In this document: piece after piece, positions 12,901 through 22,437 of the stretch
Layout: each line of letters opens with the position of its first letter
Position numbering within the stretch: the first letter of the stretch is position 1
Source: Diogma glabrata
Lineage: Eukaryota; Arthropoda; Insecta; Diptera; Cylindrotomidae
Reading direction: 5' to 3'
Assembly: GCA_963693315.1 (NCBI GenBank)
Contig: OY856186.1
Span: 232,584,392 to 232,648,391, forward strand
Length of the DNA: 64,000 nt
Notes under the pieces: model-generated
Told to the model about the DNA's origin: nothing
What the model saw: the letters and a program-made list of their open reading frames with translations, nothing else
Database searches by the model: none
Translations under genes and position numbers: made by a program

Positions 12901-14531
12901 CAGGGATAGGTAGCGTACTGTATCAGATCGACGAAGACGGACAAGAGTGTCCGATAGCCTTAATGTCGAAAAAACTTAATAAAGCTCAACGAAACTATTC
13001 GGTTTCTGAGCTGGAATGTCTTGCGGCAATTCTGAGTGTGAAGAAATTCAGGGGCTATGTTGAAGGTCACCGATTTACGATTGTGACTGATCACTCAAGT
13101 CTGAAGTGGCTTATGTCACAGAAAGACTTGAGTGGTCGTCTGGCTAGGTGGAGCCTAAAACTCCAACATATGGATTTTACCATTGTCCACCAAAAAGGTA
13201 CCCAAAATATAGTCCCTGATGCTCTATCTCGTCTTTATGACGATACACACGAAGAATTGACGGAAGCATTAGTACATCACATTAACGACATTAAAATCGA
13301 CAATGAAGGTTATCGGCACAACGAATATACGGATATGATAGCTAAAGTTCAATCATCACCCAAGGACTTTCCTTCAGTTAAAGTCGTGGATGATAAGCTA
13401 TACATACGTATTGAGCCAAGACCTGATGCAATACCTAACGATGTTCCTGTGTGGAAACTCTGGGTACCAAAACCGATGACTTCCAACATGATTCAGAAAC
13501 ATCATGATGATAGTACTGCTGCTCATGGAGGTGTTATAAAGACTTTAGAATTACTTCGACGTCTTTATTATTGGCCGGGCATGGCGTCACAGGTACACAA
13601 CTATGTTGTGTCCTGCGACACATGTAAACAAACAAAAGCCACGAATCAGATATTGCGTCCTCCGATGCAATATCAATTCGAAACAGCACGTCCATGGCAG
13701 AGAGTCTATATAGATTTTTTGGGACCGTATCCTCGTTCTACACTTGGGAATACGGTGTTATTGATAGTTCTGGATCATGCTACGAAGTTTGTACTACTGA
13801 AACCACTTAGAAACGCAACTTCACCGAAGGTGAATGCTTTTCTAAGGAATGAAGTGTTTCTTACATATGGGGTACCAGAGTTTCTACACAGTGACAATGG
13901 CAAACAGTTCACTAGTAGGAACTTTCAAATTCTTTTGTCAGATTTCGGCATTAAACACATTAGGACCGGTGTCTATAGTCCTCAAAGCAACGCGTCAGAG
14001 CGGGTCAATAGGTCAGTTCTAGCAGCAATTCGAGCGTTCATAAAAGGTCAACATACCAAGTGGGACTCACAAATTGGTGAAATCGCATATGCACTGTGGG
14101 CTGCAGTACATTCAGCTACCAAGTACTCACCGTACTATTTACTATTTGGTCAACATCCAATATCGGATGGGAATACTTACCAATTGTTGAGATCACTACA
14201 CCAGCTTGGTGAAGATGCTGGTGAGGAATTAGAACGCTCTGATCATTTGACTCTGCTCAGGAACCGGGTTCAGGAAAATTTAAAAGCAGCCTTCAAAAAA
14301 TCGCAACATCAGTATAACCTGCGATCTAAATTACGGACTTTTCAACCACAACAACGTGTGTTTGTACGGCAACATCATTTGAGTGACGCTACAAAAAAAT
14401 TCTCGGCAAAATTGGCTCCAAAGTTCTTACCTGCAATGATTAAGACTAAGATTGGAAATGTACTCTACGAGTGCATAGATATGAGCGGTAAGGATCTTGG
14501 AGTCCATCACGCGAAGGACATCAGGGAATGA
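9882..14531 (+). CDS. Gag-Pol polyprotein (Ty3/gypsy)
   Basis: 1549 codons without a stop. Gag occupies about the first 470 residues and shares LHYTGRMNRLG-type sequence with the Gag at the window's right end. No CCHC zinc knuckle is visible, which is odd because the related Gag has one. An aspartic protease DSGA motif lies near residue 558. RT has LKDAFWQIPL and YLDD (about 853). RNase H shows RCDAS with Asp near 1003. Integrase shows an HHCC finger (from about 1207) and catalytic D, D, E near 1278, 1338 and 1373, with 34 residues between the last two (the family usually has 35). These enzymes copy the RNA in cytoplasmic particles and insert the DNA. Gag and Pol share one frame here. The first 20-30 residues are probably not native, because the true Gag start lies in another frame. 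All Pol catalytic residues appear present. Confidence 0.93.
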   Translation: MLGSGCELRGGADWAEELRNHADHGSVPITVSHARDLIEESQMVVQAAQLILNQVRRLQSPTDQTFLDGLANRVLHYTGRMNRLGPRNDLQEARTYAISQLSRAWNIIGSLSTRPIMQNKPGVSSAPSASPAFQPDERSTPIPVRPISETIHSLNRPNQQEQRRSDQLPPAYFQQSGLRAEDFAIPQLGPTFQAEHLHNNPALVQQQSLNRSSVPQVQPLPVYPPVPLTAPPPYNQPPQVWRDAAPALAPVEYRGVRGNNLSRYDSNWVPTFTGDGHSPDVHEFIHRVEAAARRDRVSWDDLRSIIPRYLKAAADRYYLNLTHEYEVVTYPVLREGLLQTFGTLTDDKAILRVLLNRKQKSKESVYEYLVEIGSLNRRLARPFADREMLEIAREGLSVELKNATLAATIHSMDELRTLCQKFERLCSTPVPTRTSNLRISELQRMDDYEVDVKLDRDGYIETMDSTQSEQQHEESDERCRNAGRSATTQENQIKSSNTFNFPSLHRTYFRRLERNIRYWRMRKLFREACISSILSETKDPRPRLTIRILDKHISGLLDSGASITILGRNSLELLESSGTAYRKYTSCIRTADGTANKILGYIEVPITVNGSTKPMRFHIVPGLREELYLGIDFWEKFGIVPSFVSELTRTEPITLNTHNLTTDQQHELDMIKDSFPSFEVSGLGKTSLVEHVIDVGDSAPVKQRHYPTSPAVQLKVYAELDRMLQMGVIEESNSSWCSPVVLVQKESGKNRLCIDSRRVNSLTKKDAYPLPLIDGLLGRLNSTKYISSIDLKDAFWQIPLAEASRDKTAFTVPGRLLYQFRIMPFGLCNAPQTMCRLMHKVIPHQYHENVFVYLDDLLVVSSTFQEHMALLSKVSSLLRAAGLTINLKKSKFVLREVKYLGFLVGEDGLRTDPDKVRAVAEYPAPSTVKQIRRLLGMAGWYQRFIPNYASVVSPITDLLKKSSGKLKWTLEAQAAFENLKRLLTTAPVLINPDYNKEFFIRCDASLTGIGSVLYQIDEDGQECPIALMSKKLNKAQRNYSVSELECLAAILSVKKFRGYVEGHRFTIVTDHSSLKWLMSQKDLSGRLARWSLKLQHMDFTIVHQKGTQNIVPDALSRLYDDTHEELTEALVHHINDIKIDNEGYRHNEYTDMIAKVQSSPKDFPSVKVVDDKLYIRIEPRPDAIPNDVPVWKLWVPKPMTSNMIQKHHDDSTAAHGGVIKTLELLRRLYYWPGMASQVHNYVVSCDTCKQTKATNQILRPPMQYQFETARPWQRVYIDFLGPYPRSTLGNTVLLIVLDHATKFVLLKPLRNATSPKVNAFLRNEVFLTYGVPEFLHSDNGKQFTSRNFQILLSDFGIKHIRTGVYSPQSNASERVNRSVLAAIRAFIKGQHTKWDSQIGEIAYALWAAVHSATKYSPYYLLFGQHPISDGNTYQLLRSLHQLGEDAGEELERSDHLTLLRNRVQENLKAAFKKSQHQYNLRSKLRTFQPQQRVFVRQHHLSDATKKFSAKLAPKFLPAMIKTKIGNVLYECIDMSGKDLGVHHAKDIRE

Positions 14532-14855
14532 TGTCTTTTCGTTAGGTAGGGTAGTTCCTCTGTCTGGTTGTTGTCTCTGGGGTTCACATCTCCCGTGTCA
14601 TGCTTACTGGTTGTATCGGGGTGTCCATAGTGCTGACGTTCGGATGGATGGTCGGTCTCAGTACTCAGTGAAGTTCCTAGGGACTTCATGAGTGTTGGAA
14701 CCGGTCATCGGTCTTGACGCCAGTGACTGTGGGTATCTTGATCCCAGATACAGATTAGTTGTGGGAAGGAGTTCGGTAGTTTCTGACGTAGAGGGGGTGA
14801 CGACGTTTTTGTGATTTCAAGGGTAAATACCTTGGTTTTTACCTTGAATTCATGG
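14532..14855 (+). other. 3' non-coding region of the gypsy element
   Basis: Relatively G/T-rich sequence between the pol stop and the 3' LTR. It contains a purine run near 14788-14800 that may be the polypurine tract, but it is not adjacent to the LTR. Confidence 0.5.
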
Positions 14856-16049
14856 TGTAACGTCCGCTATATTCGCCTAAACAACAATAAAACCAATTCA
14901 TCTTCTGTTTCTAATTCAATAAAAATGTATTTCAATAGTTTCAGTTCATGTTTACATTAATAATAATTTTTAAATTTTCTAATACTTAACGGCTAGTTAA
15001 ATTTCGAATATACTATACTATAAAAATAAACGAATGTACCAATTTTATTTTCATTTCTAACGAACAGATGTCGTTACTAACTTTTGCTGAATCTTGGTGT
15101 TACACGATTTTGATTTTCATTAGAAGATGTCAAATGGAAAAAAATCACATTTTTTGTTTTAAAAAATGAAGTCGATGTTTTTAAAAAACAATTTGATGTA
15201 GAGGCATTCCGGTTTTGATTTTTCAAAAGATCACATCTAGTCAAAGTAAAAATAGTAAAAAAAATATTGCAATTAATATAATTTTCAATATAAAAGTGAT
15301 TGTATGTTTTATCATTGTATTTTTTTTATAATAATCACTTGTGAAATAATGCAATTAATATAACTTCAATATAAAAGTGATTGAAAAATATTTTCGATTT
15401 TATAGTTTGGAATGATCTTGTTAAAAATAAAATAAAATTTCATTTATTTAATTTATTGAAAACTCAAATATATGTGTATTGTTACTCTGAAAACAACAAG
15501 GTAAATAAACAATAAAATAAGCAACAAATACCCTTGGAGGGTACTTGTTTCTGGATTAAAAGCTGCAGATATAGAGCAATTAAATCGATTTCCTTGTGGT
15601 GGATACAGTGATGAATCGACATTTGTATATTTACAACACCCTTGTGTTATATTAACAGTTTTAGAGGTTTTGAGTTATAGAGTAGTTGCGTCATCATCAA
15701 CTGCTGTGAAACAAGATTACAATGAATATATGTGGACTATGAGAAAAGAATTTAGTGAACCAGAATCGGATTTCATCAATCAACAGTTTAAAATAAGGTA
15801 TTTTTCTAATTTTATATTAGTATTGAATTTATATCTTTTTATGTGTTTCAACTTAGTTTTTTTGATGACAGGCTAATTGTATAAAAACTTAAGAGATTCC
15901 CAAAATTTTTAAGGTTCGTGTGGGGATAATTCCGTCCATCCCGCAAATTTTTTCTTAGGAATATATATTTATTCGTCATAATTTATAAAAGTCCAAACGG
16001 ATTCACAAGAGTGAACAACAAAACGTGGCTTCGAATCAGGGCCATAACA
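14856..16049 (+). repeat. 3' LTR of the gypsy element
   Basis: 1194 bp, starting TGTAACG and ending CATAACA. It is followed directly by CTAT, which duplicates the four bases before the 5' LTR. Confidence 0.92.
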
Positions 16050-16053
16050 CTAT

Positions 16054-16620
16054 AAATTATTGTTATGTGGCGTCATCTTAAGAGAAACTCTTAATTTTTT
16101 TCAACTACATATACGCATATTTTTCGAAATTCGGTTGTCGTGTCGTTTTGACCTTTTTAGGCAGCAAATGAAAAGCTTAGTTTAAGGCCAGCAATGAAAC
16201 TTGTTGGGAAAACTGAAAATCAGCTGTAAGACCTCTTAGATTTTAAACCGTAGAATTTTGAAACACTTTAATTGAAATTCCTTAAGACCAGACACGCACA
16301 ACTATATAACACAATTTGGAGCAAAATGTTTAGCGAAGATAATACTGCTTGAAATATATTTGCAGTTTGATTTTGTGAAACGATCTTCTCTCCAAAATTA
16401 ATGTTGGTTCTAAAATGATACAAAGTCTGAACTTGAATGTAATTGAATGTATTTTATTGAATGTATGTAAAAGCTGACTGGTTTCTTAGAGAACGATTCG
16501 AATATTCCGCATCCAAATCAAATACGAATTCATCGTACAGGAAAGAGTTTTGAAAATGAAACACAAGATAATATAATATAAGATCCAGGATCCTTTACAG
16601 CATTTCTTTTTCTTCTATTG
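16054..16620. other. Non-coding flank
   Basis: AT-rich sequence between the gypsy element and a LINE tail. Nothing recognisable was seen. Confidence 0.4.
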
Positions 16621-16976
16621 ATTTTTTTTTAACGGCGCGGCGTTCATGCTCCATGTAGGAGCGTTGCCAGGCGAATCAGCTTTGAATATTCACCACGGTC
16701 ATTCGCAACAGCGACATAATTACCATGGCAGCCGATTTTTTTAAGGTCGTTTATTACGTCAGTCTCCCATTGTAGTCGTGGTTTACCTCGCGGTGGCCCC
16801 CTCCCTGGGGCACTAACGTACATTTTTGTAATCATTCCAGACTGTGAATCGGCTCGCAGAGCATGCCCAAACCAAGCAATCCTATTACAACGGATACAAC
16901 CCATTATATCAGGACCCTCAAGAAGGTTTCTGATCTCAAAGTTGTATCTTCTATTGATATTGCTATTAATTCATTA
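16621..16976 (-). pseudogene. LINE 3' end (RT C-terminal tail), 5'-truncated
   Basis: On the minus strand a frame contains IAWFGHALR, then PGRGPPRGKPRLQW and DVINDLKKIG. This is the conserved C-terminal tail of many non-LTR retrotransposon ORF2 proteins (typically 'W.GHV.R...GRP..RW.DDV..DL'). It continues upstream through residues RNLLEGPDIMG to about 16976, where recognisable coding stops. A short 3' UTR ends in a run of A (T on the plus strand, about 16622-16631), so it is a 5'-truncated retroposed copy. The RT catalytic part is absent. RTE-like or related clades are possible; I cannot choose. Confidence 0.7.
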
Positions 16977-17170
16977 GAACGATTTATTCTTACGGATGAC
17001 CAGTGCACAATGATAGATATGGCTTTTTATATAACATATTTTAATTAAAAAGCTAAGATAGGGATTAGATTTTAAAATATTTGAAGCTTCTATAGAAAAT
17101 TTTACACCTTCTATATTTGCAATATATGCAAGATATTTTCCGAATTTATTTAACGCCAAGATACTTATTG

Positions 17171-17424
17171 TGTTCCTATAGTTATACTAAATAAAAGAAT
17201 AACTATCGTTACACAACTTTTATATCACATAAAAGTTGTTCGTTTATTTAATTCGATCTTTTCACAATAAGATCCTCTTGAACACTGATTACCAAATTAG
17301 CTTAACAATAATATTTATAATAACAGATTATGTACAAGTATTATGATAATTACATTTACATGAAATTAATAACATAACAAGTATTTCAATTGGGATCAAT
17401 TGCAACAAAAGAAAGTACATAACA
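17171..17424 (-). repeat. 3' LTR of a degraded minus-strand gypsy element
   Basis: The segment ends ...TACATAACA at 17424 and begins TGTTCC, consistent with TG...CA LTR ends. It directly abuts a purine tract (minus strand TAAGGGAGA at 17425-17433) and lies downstream of pol coding remnants, which is the expected 3' order. The 5' LTR was not found in the window. The exact outer boundary (17171) is less sure than the inner one. Confidence 0.65.
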
Positions 17425-17434
17425 TCTCCCTTAT
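17425..17434 (-). other. Polypurine tract
   Basis: Minus-strand purine run ending GGGAGA immediately before the LTR's TGTTATG. It is the usual plus-strand DNA primer in LTR elements. Confidence 0.65.
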
Positions 17435-17826
17435 TAAGATTAAAGATTAACATTACAAAAAAAACTTAACTTAAATAAATTACAAATAAATTACGTATAC
17501 AGTATTATTAATAATCAAATTATAATTTAACAGAAAGTTATGCATAAATACTTTACTACGGTTTATACCAATCTGGTGGTTTTCTTAACCTATCTGATTT
17601 TCTCAGAATATCAGAGTATTCACAATTATTTTCTTCCTCTGATTCATTATTATTATAGTAATCATTAACAATATCATTAGAATTATGATGCTTTAAAATG
17701 GTTTTCCTTAATTGGTTAACATGGGCTAATTTTTCATAGCTATATACTTTAATTCGATAAATATGATTACTTATTTTTTTTTAAATTTTAGCTTTAATCA
17801 ATGGTAAAATGAAAATAAGGTATTCT

Positions 17827-18593
17827 CACTAGAGTGACAGCGATGCCATTTTGATTTTGATTGACGTCATTCAGAGTTTTATATAATACGTTTGTTGTTA
17901 TTATCAATGAGAAAAGCTATTGTTTTTAAATTAAAAATATATTAAGTATGATTTGTAAGTTAATTTATTAGTTAATGAAATGATTGAAATTTATTCATTC
18001 ATTAATTAATGAACTTTAGTATTGGTTTTACTATTAAAACATATACAAATTTAAATGCCGAACTACGTTAAAACCTGCAAAAGTTTTCAACAAATGTGAA
18101 AAATAATACTCAAAACATAAGGTTTTTTAATTTCCAGAAAAAATAATTTCCAGAAAATCAATTTGTAGTGGATAGAATCATGTGGAAAAAGAAAATGTTC
18201 GTATTTATTATAAGATAGTTTGTTCCTTACACTTCACTGAAAATGATTGGACTTTAAAAGACAAGCTTTTAAATACTCTAATGAGTAAAAGATGGTTGAA
18301 TTGATCGTTGAAAGTGGAACCTTATCTTAGAACATACAAACAAGTGGTTACGTGCAATATTTGCACATCTAAAGGAACGCACATCCAAATCGCTCGAAAA
18401 GAAACGTGCTATTGCTAGTACTTGATCAATTTGACTTCAAGAGTTTCCATTCGGTTTAAAAACATAAGTCTGCTTATGAATCGATCGATGCGAAAAGAAA
18501 GTACTGGCAGTTCTCAAATTATTTGATAATGCAAACTCAGTCATTCTCTCACCATTATCATTGTTGGTGTTGATTTCATAAGCTCCTCCAGTG
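17827..18593. mobile_element. 767-bp element with CACTRGAG termini
   Basis: CACTAGAG at the left and CTCCAGTG at the right form a short inverted terminus. The element interrupts the pol remnant on the minus strand. A GGCTTTAAT-type sequence occurs near both sides (about 17789 and 18622), which may be host homology or duplication. It carries a THAP-finger remnant on the plus strand, suggesting a derivative of a P-superfamily transposon. No clear 8-bp duplication was found. Confidence 0.5.
18188..18317 (+). pseudogene. THAP-type zinc finger fragment
   Basis: A plus-strand frame reads through KIVCSLHFTENDWTLKDK and then a SKRWL segment before a stop at 18302. 'CSLHFT' with the following Trp/Phe is the hallmark of the THAP (C2CH) DNA-binding domain found at the N-terminus of P-element transposases and their domesticated relatives. 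The N-terminal C-x-C half of the finger is not recognised here, so it is a broken piece. Confidence 0.55.
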
Positions 18594-19142
18594 CTATGTA
18601 GCTATGTATATTCGTTATACCATGGCTTTAATCCATTTAACATAACCATGATCATTTACTTTATACAAAACGTTTTCATGTGGTAAAAAGGTAACTAAAG
18701 GAACTACCTTTCTATTCATTAGCTCTGTAGATTTTTTATCACAATGAAAATCAAATTTAACATTTCTTTTTTTATAATTTTCTACTTCAGACAATTTTTC
18801 CTTTATTCGAATTTGCTCTAAATTAAACTTAGGTTTATATCTTAACATTCTGTCAGAAGGTATAATATTTTTATCTGTACACGGTAAATTACGATAATTA
18901 CTCAAAAACTTTTCTATATTTTTAGATAAATTGAAACTACTATACTGACTGGGAACTGGGTAATTTATACAGAAAAATATTTCACGGGACTAAACGTGTG
19001 TACGTTATAACCTTATAAGCCGAGGTACCTTATAAGAAGGATAATTTGTTCGTAAAATGTTTATAGATGTAAGAAAAAAAATTGCTGTACTCTATAGACC
19101 AGGTGTACTTTATATAAGGTGTACGTTAAAAGCGAGATTTAC

Positions 19143-20434
19143 TGTATATGAGGCATTCCAAGTGAATGGGAACAACTAAAACTTTGTTTTTGCACAAATT
19201 TTGGGTATTGATAGTACTGCATTAGAATACGATTTCGTAATTTTTTTAGATATTTTGGTCAACCCCTTTGCCGTCGGTGACGGTCACAAATGTAGGCTTA
19301 AGTAGTTTAATGCTTATAAACCTTATTTTAAAAACTATTAGTTCGTTAGCATTTTTCCGTAGAATACGATAATAGTTATTTATTTATCACGAACGAAAAG
19401 GGAAACTTTAAAGTACGAGCTAGTTGTTTACTAGTGAGTACTGAGTACCTTTAAAAACACTTTTCGTTTGAGATAAATACAAAGTTTTATTTCATACTGG
19501 AAATTTATTAAAATAAAGAGAAATGAGTTTTAAATTTTGCTCAAAAAGTTGAACTTTAACGTCCTAGGACTTTATAAAATTTTATAAAGTCCTAGCACTT
19601 TAAAGTTCAACTTTTTGTACCATAAATAACCCGAAAAATGTCGTTTTAGATATCGGTATGAAATAAAAATATTTAAAAAATTTTTGAGGGTAGCTTTCTC
19701 CCTTATTTTGAGGTTTTAAAGTTTAAAATCAATTTTTCGGAATGTATGACACGTTTTTTTTTTAATTTTTGTTTTTTAAATTTAGTTTAAAATATGCCAT
19801 TACAAATAGTTTTTATCGCGTGATGGAAGTTATATCGATGTGAGCGCTAGAGGGCGCCGAATGTAAAAAAACAAGGTTTTCACGTAGTTCTAAAACTTCA
19901 TAATTTTTTTTCTCGGAAATAGCTCCATGTAGGAAAACTTTGTACATAACAACTTTCTCTTAAAACTGTACGTAGATTACGAATACATATTTTGAGTTAA
20001 AAAAATCTTCAATTTAAAAAACATTTGCCGCCATATTGGTGCCGCCATTTTGAATTTTAATAATTTGACACTGAATTTGAATTTAGTGACTATGACTTTC
20101 TTATAAATTATAATACATTCTTTGAATTTGAATTTTCATTTAACAGCATAATTCGTGAAAACTGGTTTTGAGGGTGGTTTTTAACTTTCAGCGCTCTCTA
20201 GCGCTCACATCGATACAACTTCCATCACACGATAAAAATTATTTGAAAGTGCATATTTTGAACTAAATTAAAAAAAACTTGTCATACATTCCGAAAAAAT
20301 GATGGGGTAAAGGGGTTGGCCAAAAAATCTAAATAAATTACGAAATCGTTTTCTAATGGAGTACTATGAATCCCCAAAATTTTGGCAAAAACAAATTTTG
20401 GGTTGTCCCATTCACGTGGGATGCCCCATATACA
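19143..20434. mobile_element. Long foldback MITE (about 1.29 kb)
   Basis: The left end TGTATATGAGGCATTCCA is inverted at the right end (TGGGATGCCCCATATACA on the plus strand). Similarity runs for more than 100 bp into each arm, including AACGATTTCGTAAT-type sequence. A second block of inverted similarity flanks the centre (GATGTGAGCGCTAGAGG near 19835 facing CTCTAGCGCTCACATC near 20195). There is no coding capacity. The superfamily is not assigned. Confidence 0.75.
19542..19617. repeat. 76-bp near-perfect palindrome inside the foldback element
   Basis: CAAAAAGTTGAACTTTAA pairs with TTAAAGTTCAACTTTTTG, and the inner halves CCTAGGACTTTATAAA and TTTATAAAGTCCTAG also pair, with essentially no loop. 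Only a few bases mismatch. Confidence 0.8.
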
Positions 20435-20510
20435 TAATTAATTTTAAATTTTAAAGTATTTATTTATACCTTCAGAAGAAAATAACTTACAATGACGACA
20501 ATACCATCTA

Positions 20511-20871
20511 ATGACGACAATACCACCAAAAAGAAAACGACGTGATAGTAAATTTACTGAAGAACTGGAAAAAGGACTTTTTCTTTTATAAAAAATGTAT
20601 TTCTAATTCTACAGATGAAGGAAATGTCCATTGCACAATTTGTAACGGATTATTCTCCATAACTTCTGGTGGAAGGCGTGATATATCACGACACATAATT
20701 TCAGACAAACATAAAAGACCGGTATGTGCTTCATTCTGTAAACTGAGCACATTTTTTCGACAACAGGATTTTGGTATGAAAGAAAAAGAATTTGCCATGG
20801 CGGAAGGAATTTTTGCATTTCATGCAGTTCTCCATAATCACAGTAAAATATACTTTGAGTTTTATTCCTAA
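20511..20871 (+). pseudogene. Zinc-finger (BED/U1-like) transposase N-terminal fragment, frameshifted
   Basis: From ATG 20511 a frame reads PPKRKRRDSKFTEELEK and stops at 20591. The continuation lies in the next frame with FYKKCISNSTDEGNVHC, then a C-x2-C pair and ISRHIISDKHK, giving C2H2-type spacing. This matches the zinc finger found at the start of many insect hAT-derived transposase-like proteins ('VHC.IC....GG..DI.RH...KHK'). The frame break falls in a T-rich run around 20575-20590, a plausible indel site. The dimerisation/DDE part is missing after residue 110. Probably a dead fragment. Confidence 0.6.
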
Positions 20872-21249
20872 ATATATAATAAATTAGCGGCTATTTCAGT
20901 TACTTGCAATAATCTTTTGCAAAATAAATACAAGGTACCCTAGTATATTTTTATCTATAAATAAATATGTTTTTTAATTTGTCCAGCATTGCAGCTTCTG
21001 GCATCTGGTCAGTTTATGTTAAGTCGATCGTTCGATGCCCGCTTTTCAAAGCAATTTTTCATTCTATTCAATTGAATACATTCATTTCTAGTGACTTATA
21101 ATTCTAAAATATAGTAAGCGTCGCTTTTATTTTAAGTATGACAGATTTTATTATTGTAGTGATGCGTCATTCAAGTAGTAACGTAATATGAAAACAGTGT
21201 GCGTCACAATATTCGTAAACCTTATTTAAGAATTAACTGTTTAAATGTC
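20872..21249. other. Non-coding flank
   Basis: AT-rich sequence preceding the minus-strand gypsy element. Nothing recognisable was seen. Confidence 0.4.
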
Positions 21250-21254
21250 TAATT

Positions 21255-22225
21255 TGTTGTATTTTATAATTAAATAAAACCAATTTATTTCTTATAGCTT
21301 TTCTTAAGCGTCTTTCTTTATTTCATTTTATAACCCACTAGATTTTTTGTTACTATAGTAACAGGTCTTTAGTTTGTTATCATCCATAAGAGTGCATTAG
21401 AGGAAGCGAGATAGACATATATCTCTTATAGCGCCATCGCATAATATGAAAAAGATCAAAACTATAATTTCAAGAATATATGGTTTGAACCAATGTTTTT
21501 TACGACTTTATTATATGTCGGCCATTTCATTTAAATCATGTTAAAGTTTATGTTTGATATTGAATAAGCCAAATTTATTTTAAAAATTAATAAGGAAAAT
21601 ATACAATAGTTGTAAGTATTATTCTATAAAAGTATTCAAATCAATTAAATGTTGATATGTTTTAAATTAAGAAAATTATATATGTAATTCTTTTAGTTTA
21701 ATTTAATGCCATTTTAGTTTTGCAGATTATATTATTTGATAAAATATTGAATTGTTTAATATTATTAACTGTTGTATTATTGTTTTAATTAGTTCTTTAA
21801 GAAATAATATATATTTATATTTATTAATTTATTTACAGTCAATAAAAACTTAAAATTATAAAAATGTATTTTATTTACAAAAATCAATATTTATATAACA
21901 AGGTTGCTTTGTGGTTTAGGTTAACAAAGACAAACTAAAGACATGTCTGACCAGACAACCTAAAGACACGTCTTACCAGACAAACCCTAGACTTGTTACA
22001 CAAGACGAGGTGGGACATTTTGTTCGAGCGGTCTTGGGTTTGTCTTGGTCTTGTTACTATAACGCGTTAATAGTAAGTTACTAGTAAATCTGGTATAACA
22101 CTTTTACTGGGAACTTCTGTCATTTTACATACACATGAAGTTCGTTCCACTTTCCTAAAGCCCTATATACATTTTGATTTCATTCCCTATAGTTATTTAT
22201 AAAGCTTGTTTCTTATTCTACAACA
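21255..22225 (-). repeat. 3' LTR, split by a MITE
   Basis: The core is 21255-21333 plus 22114-22225 (about 191 bp). Its two parts join without gap when compared with the other LTR. The middle 778 bp are the MITE at 21334-22111. Confidence 0.9.
21334..22111. mobile_element. 778-bp MITE inside the 3' LTR
   Basis: The ends CCCACTAGATTT and (inverted) CCCAGTAAAAG match at the first seven bases with one difference. Further in, TATAGTAACA sequences also face each other. AA flanks both sides (21332-21333 and 22112-22113), and the other LTR shows the uninterrupted site, which fixes the boundaries. A 2-bp duplication with CCC...GGG ends does not match TTAA-type piggyBac insertion; the superfamily is left open. 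Confidence 0.8.
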
Positions 22226-22236
22226 TCTTCCCTTTT
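22226..22236 (-). other. Polypurine tract
   Basis: Minus-strand AAAAGGGAAGA immediately precedes the 3' LTR's TGTTGTAG. This is the expected position and composition of the plus-strand DNA primer. Confidence 0.85.
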
Positions 22237-22437
22237 AATTTCACAAAAATTCTTAAGACTAATATTTTACAACGTTCAGTTATTATTATTTTTCTTTTTT
22301 AAATTAAATTAAATTTTATTAATATTCAAATCAAAAATTTTAAATTTTTCTGGAATTTTAATTTGTCTTCCTGACCTTGAATATTTTGGTATTTCCTCCT
22401 TTTCAATCATTAGGGGATCCTGATCATTTAACTGAAA

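Larger units (their letters stand above)
5999..16049 (+). mobile_element. Ty3/gypsy-type LTR retrotransposon, complete
   Basis: Two near-identical LTRs (5999-7187 and 14856-16049) begin TGTAACG and end CATAACA. The whole unit is flanked by CTAT at 5995-5998 and 16050-16053, a 4-bp target duplication. Domain order is Gag, protease, RT, RNase H, integrase, which defines Ty3/gypsy (Metaviridae). The LTRs differ by only about a dozen substitutions and small indels, so the insertion is fairly recent. No PBS is recognisable just after 7187, and the purine run nearest the 3' LTR (AGAGGGGGTGACG, about 14790) lies some 55 bp upstream rather than adjacent. The ~1.2-kb LTR and the Gag style suggest the Osvaldo/Ulysses neighbourhood, but that is tentative. 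Confidence 0.93.
17560..18960 (-). pseudogene. Pol C-terminal remnant of a gypsy-type element, split by a MITE
   Basis: On the minus strand, 18960-18615 reads through FLSNYRNLPCTDKN and on to VNDHGYVKWIKAM. This resembles the region after the integrase core (loss of the core upstream, then the 'RNTP...' segment and a C-terminal chromatin-binding-type fold). The reading resumes at about 17775 with IYRIKVYSYEKLAHVNQLRK and ends RKSDRLRKPPDWY near 17565, a typical basic/proline end of pol. The break is explained by the insertion at 17827-18593. The catalytic core is missing, so it is non-functional. Confidence 0.65.

Noticed and set aside
14790..14802. AGAGGGGGTGACG as polypurine tract of the plus-strand gypsy element
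   Set aside because: It is about 55 bp away from the LTR start fixed by LTR comparison and the CTAT duplication; kept only as a possibility.
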